A DNA stretch of 64,000 bases from Pedobacter ginsengisoli (GTDB lineage: Bacteria; Bacteroidota; Bacteroidia; Sphingobacteriales; Sphingobacteriaceae): positions 3,965,555-4,029,554 of the forward strand of contig NZ_CP024091.1 of the NCBI RefSeq assembly GCF_002736205.1, in the 5' to 3' direction. Within the stretch, counting starts at the first letter, position 1, and each line of letters begins with the position of its first letter. Under the pieces are notes generated by a model. That model saw nothing but the letters and a program-made list of their open reading frames with translations. It had not been told where the DNA came from and did no database searches. The position numbers and the translations under genes are program-made. This document shows, piece by piece, positions 61,220 to 64,000 of the stretch.

Positions 61220-63340
61220 CTATATATTAATCCAACTTCCAGTTTTCATACTTTCTATTGCGGCAAAACTGGCTAATGTTGTGTTAATTATTTCCTCCAT
61301 TTCAATGATAGGCTTCCCACCACCTCTGACACTTTCCATTAAAACCTTGAACTGATTCAAATGCCCTTTATCCTGACCTGATGTTTCAGATGAAAATCCT
61401 TTAAACCCAAATCCCTGAAGCTTTCTCCAATTATCCATTACCAGAGTCCGCTCTTGACTGTAAATTTCCAATCGTTCCTTTGAATATGATTTACTCCCAT
61501 TAGAGAAGTAATTTATTACTGCATTTGTCCCATTTTCATATTTTAGAAGAATTGATGCATTATCAGTTTCCTCACTAGGACTAATACCCATTGAATTCAT
61601 GCAAACTGACTTCACCTTTGATCCGGCTAGAAACGTACATAAGTCAATAAAATGACATGCCTCGCCAATAATCCTTCCGCCTCCGACTAACATATCATGC
61701 ACCCATGCATTTGCCGGTATAGCCCCTGCATTCATTGTGGCTATAATATTTATTGGGGTGGCTTCATTTCCCAATAAAGACTTCATTTTAATTGCTAAGG
61801 GGGCAAACCTTCGATTGAATCCGACATTTATAGTTTTATCTGTCAATTCATAGGTACTCAATATCATTTGCAGTTCTTCAGAATTTAACGCGAGAGGCTT
61901 TTCAACAAAAACATGCTTATTAGCTTTTAATGATTCAATCACCATCTTTGCATGCAAATTGTGGCGAGTTGTAATGAGAATTAAATCAACATCCTTATCT
62001 GTTAACAGATTACTGTAATCAGTCGTCGAATTTGAAACACCAAATTTCTTGGCTAGTGTTGTTCCAGATAGTCCTCCAGAGCTTGCGATATACTTAACTA
62101 GAGCAGTCGTCTTTTTCAAAGATGGCAATATCATTGCACTTGTAAAATTACCAGCTCCAATAATACCTACAACCCCATTACTTCCTGAAAACTGTTTGCT
62201 ATCATATGTTATTACTCTTTCTGGTTCCTGTTCTTTATTCTCATAAACAAGAATAGAAGCTATCGATTTAGAACCAGACATATTGCCATAGATATTCTCA
62301 AAATCACTCAAGTCAACATGTTCAGTGATTAACGGAAGTACGTTAATATTTTTCTTACTGATGGACTGTAGAACTGCTTCAAAATTTCTTTTTTCAGTCC
62401 ACCGAACAAATGCTAGAGGATAGTCGCGCCCTTTCTGTTCATAATCTTCATCATACCTACCTGGACCATAGGAGCAAGAAACTTGGAAGGTTAATTCTTT
62501 TTCATAAAAATCTGCCCTACTAATATCCAAACCAACAACACCAACTAGTATTATACGTCCACGTTTTCTAGACATCTTTGCAGATTGAGCAATTATTTCA
62601 TTGCCCTTATTTGAAGCTGTTATGATAACACCATCGGCTCCAATTCCATTTGTAAATGATTCAACAAATTGAACCTGATCATTACCATCGGCAGGATTTA
62701 CTGCAGTAATTCCAAGGCTTTTAGCCAAAGTGATTTTTTGAGGATCAAAATCAAAGCCAATAACAGTACATCCATTTGCTATTAAAAGCTGTGCTGTTAA
62801 AAGGCCAATTAGCCCCAGCCCAACAACAACAAAGGTTTCTCCTAGGGTAGGGTTTGCCAAACGGATACCTTGCAAACCTATCGCGCCTATAACAGTGAAT
62901 GCCGCCTCATCATCTGAAACATCATCCGGAATTTTTGCAACTAAGTTCTGTGGTATTGAAACATATTCCGCATGGTTTCCGTTAGAAGCCACTCGATCAC
63001 CCACTTTAAAGTCACTAACTCCTTTACCAACCGCAATGACTTTTCCGACATTACAATAACCTAAAGGTAAAGGCTGCCCAAGCTTATTGAAAACAGCATC
63101 GAGAGTTGGTTTTAACCCATCGGTTTTTACCTTATCTAGAACCTGCTTTACCTTATCAGGTTGCTGGCGGGCTTTCTGTAAAAAATTAGCTTTTCCAAAT
63201 TCAACTAACATTCTCTCGGTCCCTAATGAGACTAAGCTTCTTGTAGTTTGGATCAACACTTGACCAGCCTTAACAACTGGCGCAGGTACTTCTTCTAAAA
63301 TAGTATTTCCGTTCTTGAGATCCTGAATAATTTGTTTCAT
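61220..63340 (-). CDS. Fused zinc-type alcohol dehydrogenase and Gfo/Idh/MocA oxidoreductase
   Basis: A 706-aa two-domain oxidoreductase. Residues about 1-350 are a medium-chain dehydrogenase with GroES-like fold and Rossmann motif VVGLGLIGLLTAQLL; residues about 385-706 are a Gfo/Idh/MocA-type enzyme with GIIGAGNFTSAMIL and the conserved EKPLAL in HVFVEKPLALNSEEL. Such fusions are known from polysaccharide clusters and are called bi-domain oxidoreductases; the reaction is not established. Two NAD(P)-binding sites suggest consecutive redox steps on a sugar. It lies between the 2-epimerase and the CapK-like genes. Confidence 0.9.
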   Translation of the reverse strand: MKQIIQDLKNGNTILEEVPAPVVKAGQVLIQTTRSLVSLGTERMLVEFGKANFLQKARQQPDKVKQVLDKVKTDGLKPTLDAVFNKLGQPLPLGYCNVGKVIAVGKGVSDFKVGDRVASNGNHAEYVSIPQNLVAKIPDDVSDDEAAFTVIGAIGLQGIRLANPTLGETFVVVGLGLIGLLTAQLLIANGCTVIGFDFDPQKITLAKSLGITAVNPADGNDQVQFVESFTNGIGADGVIITASNKGNEIIAQSAKMSRKRGRIILVGVVGLDISRADFYEKELTFQVSCSYGPGRYDEDYEQKGRDYPLAFVRWTEKRNFEAVLQSISKKNINVLPLITEHVDLSDFENIYGNMSGSKSIASILVYENKEQEPERVITYDSKQFSGSNGVVGIIGAGNFTSAMILPSLKKTTALVKYIASSGGLSGTTLAKKFGVSNSTTDYSNLLTDKDVDLILITTRHNLHAKMVIESLKANKHVFVEKPLALNSEELQMILSTYELTDKTINVGFNRRFAPLAIKMKSLLGNEATPINIIATMNAGAIPANAWVHDMLVGGGRIIGEACHFIDLCTFLAGSKVKSVCMNSMGISPSEETDNASILLKYENGTNAVINYFSNGSKSYSKERLEIYSQERTLVMDNWRKLQGFGFKGFSSETSGQDKGHLNQFKVLMESVRGGGKPIIEMEEIINTTLASFAAIESMKTGSWINI

Positions 63341-63347
63341 TATGTTA

Positions 63348-64000
63348 TTATTTAATAAGTAAAGCGGTCTTGCCTGAACTTGTTCTATATGGTTGATCTC
63401 GCTTTACATAAGTTATTTCTAGATTCAGATTCCTTTCGTCAAAAAATTTACTGGCTTCATCTACCTCAATTGAATCAGAAACAAAATGAATTTCAATCTT
63501 TCCTACTGAGATTTGTTTTACTTGAATAAATTTTGAATAATTAAAAATTTCGTGATGTCTTCCAAATATCAATCCTGTGAGATTAATCATTTTACCATTA
63601 TTATCCAATATGAATTCTCCTTCTCTGCCTTTTGTTATTTTGAAACTATTAAGAATTCCTTCATCCGTTTCAATTTCCGATATTCTATCTCCTGTATCAT
63701 ACCTTATTAAAGGTGAAGCAAAATTATAATAACTTGTGGCAATTAACCGATAATCATTTTCCTCTGAGTTTAGAGCTTCTGAAAAACCATAAGTTCCAAA
63801 AGGCTCGTACTTAAATCGTTCCTCTTTCTCATAAGCTAAAATTGCCCTTTCAGTATGTCCATACCAAGAGATGGTCTTAACATTAAAAATTTCTTCAATA
63901 ATTGCTCTATAATGCTCATGAGGATATTCAGAGCCCAAAAAAACCCCCCTAAGTCCTTTTTTTAACAAGGCTCCAAGTTCATTATTTTCATTTTTACAAT
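63348..64000 (-). CDS. CapK/PaaK-like AMP-dependent ligase (5' end outside window)
   Basis: The reading frame is open through the right edge, so only the last about 217 residues are seen. It resembles the C-terminal half of phenylacetate-CoA ligase-like proteins (CapK family): ISWYGHTERAILAYE, PLIRYDTGD, KGREGEFI and a C-terminal lid with PYRTSSGKTALLIK. CapK-type proteins in capsule clusters may activate acyl groups for sugar modification. A TTG at 63968 lies inside the frame, but the homologous sequence continues past it (YKNENNEL-like codons), so it is not the true start. It is the first gene in the visible part of the cluster on this strand. Confidence 0.8.
   Translation of the reverse strand, partial: CKNENNELGALLKKGLRGVFLGSEYPHEHYRAIIEEIFNVKTISWYGHTERAILAYEKEERFKYEPFGTYGFSEALNSEENDYRLIATSYYNFASPLIRYDTGDRISEIETDEGILNSFKITKGREGEFILDNNGKMINLTGLIFGRHHEIFNYSKFIQVKQISVGKIEIHFVSDSIEVDEASKFFDERNLNLEITYVKRDQPYRTSSGKTALLIK

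Noticed and set aside
1..64000. CRISPR arrays, tRNA or rRNA genes, prophage or replication origin
   Set aside because: No regularly spaced repeats, no cloverleaf-like or rRNA-like sequence, and no phage or replication genes were seen; this was by eye only.

Overview
The window looks like chromosomal DNA of a Bacteroidota member of the Sphingobacteriaceae, most like Pedobacter. Signs for this are SprA of the type IX secretion system, a TonB-dependent receptor with an STN domain paired with a DUF4249 lipoprotein, LytS/LytTR two-component pairs, DUF4397 and DUF4292 lipoproteins, AT-rich intergenic DNA without strong Shine-Dalgarno sites, and several boxes that fit the Bacteroidota promoter TTTG-N19-21-TAnnTTTG. 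No rRNA, tRNA, CRISPR array or prophage was seen. Species assignment is inference.

Layout. 1-16711 is a dense minus-strand housekeeping block: maeB, ruvA and sprA (sprA runs off the left edge); gatA with a lytic transglycosylase; two tandem tatA-type genes; an EnvC-like LytM protein; a DUF4292 lipoprotein; a TPR protein; dut; a polysaccharide flippase; acylphosphatase; a nitronate monooxygenase-like protein; and an amidohydrolase. 16809-22026 is plus-strand: a WYL regulator, a DinB protein, rluF, rlmN and a beta-helix lipoprotein. A convergent junction with two related hairpin repeats leads to a large hybrid histidine kinase and glyA (minus). dxs follows with a translationally coupled cNMP-binding/AraC fusion regulator and a small zinc-ribbon protein.

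29684-42318 holds two signalling and transport modules. The first is a minus-strand operon: TonB receptor, DUF4249, LytS kinase, LytTR regulator, DUF4397 lipoprotein. The second is a MacB-MacB-MacA-TolC tripartite efflux operon divergent from a LytS/LytTR pair. Both control regions contain short direct repeats at 21-bp periodicity next to a promoter-like -33 box, which fits LytTR operators. This is the most interesting regulatory pattern in the window.

42373-51174 is more accessory: a DUF4143 ATPase, an esterase, a GH130-like glycosidase, an orphan lipoprotein, and a complete-looking group II intron inserted 5 nt past the perfect 16-bp terminator stem of glmS. A MocR-type regulator that has lost its PLP lysine, with a 12-bp direct repeat upstream, converges on an AT-rich surface polysaccharide cluster (52846 to the right edge). 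That cluster encodes a CapD/WbpM-like dehydratase, a PglD-like acyltransferase, a WbpL-like initiating transferase, a nucleotide-sugar epimerase/reductase, a glycosyltransferase, a heparinase II/III-like protein, UDP-GlcNAc 2-epimerase, a fused dehydrogenase-oxidoreductase and a CapK-like ligase fragment. It probably makes an N-acetylated 6-deoxyhexosamine-initiated glycan. I found no wholly unknown multigene system that I could defend.
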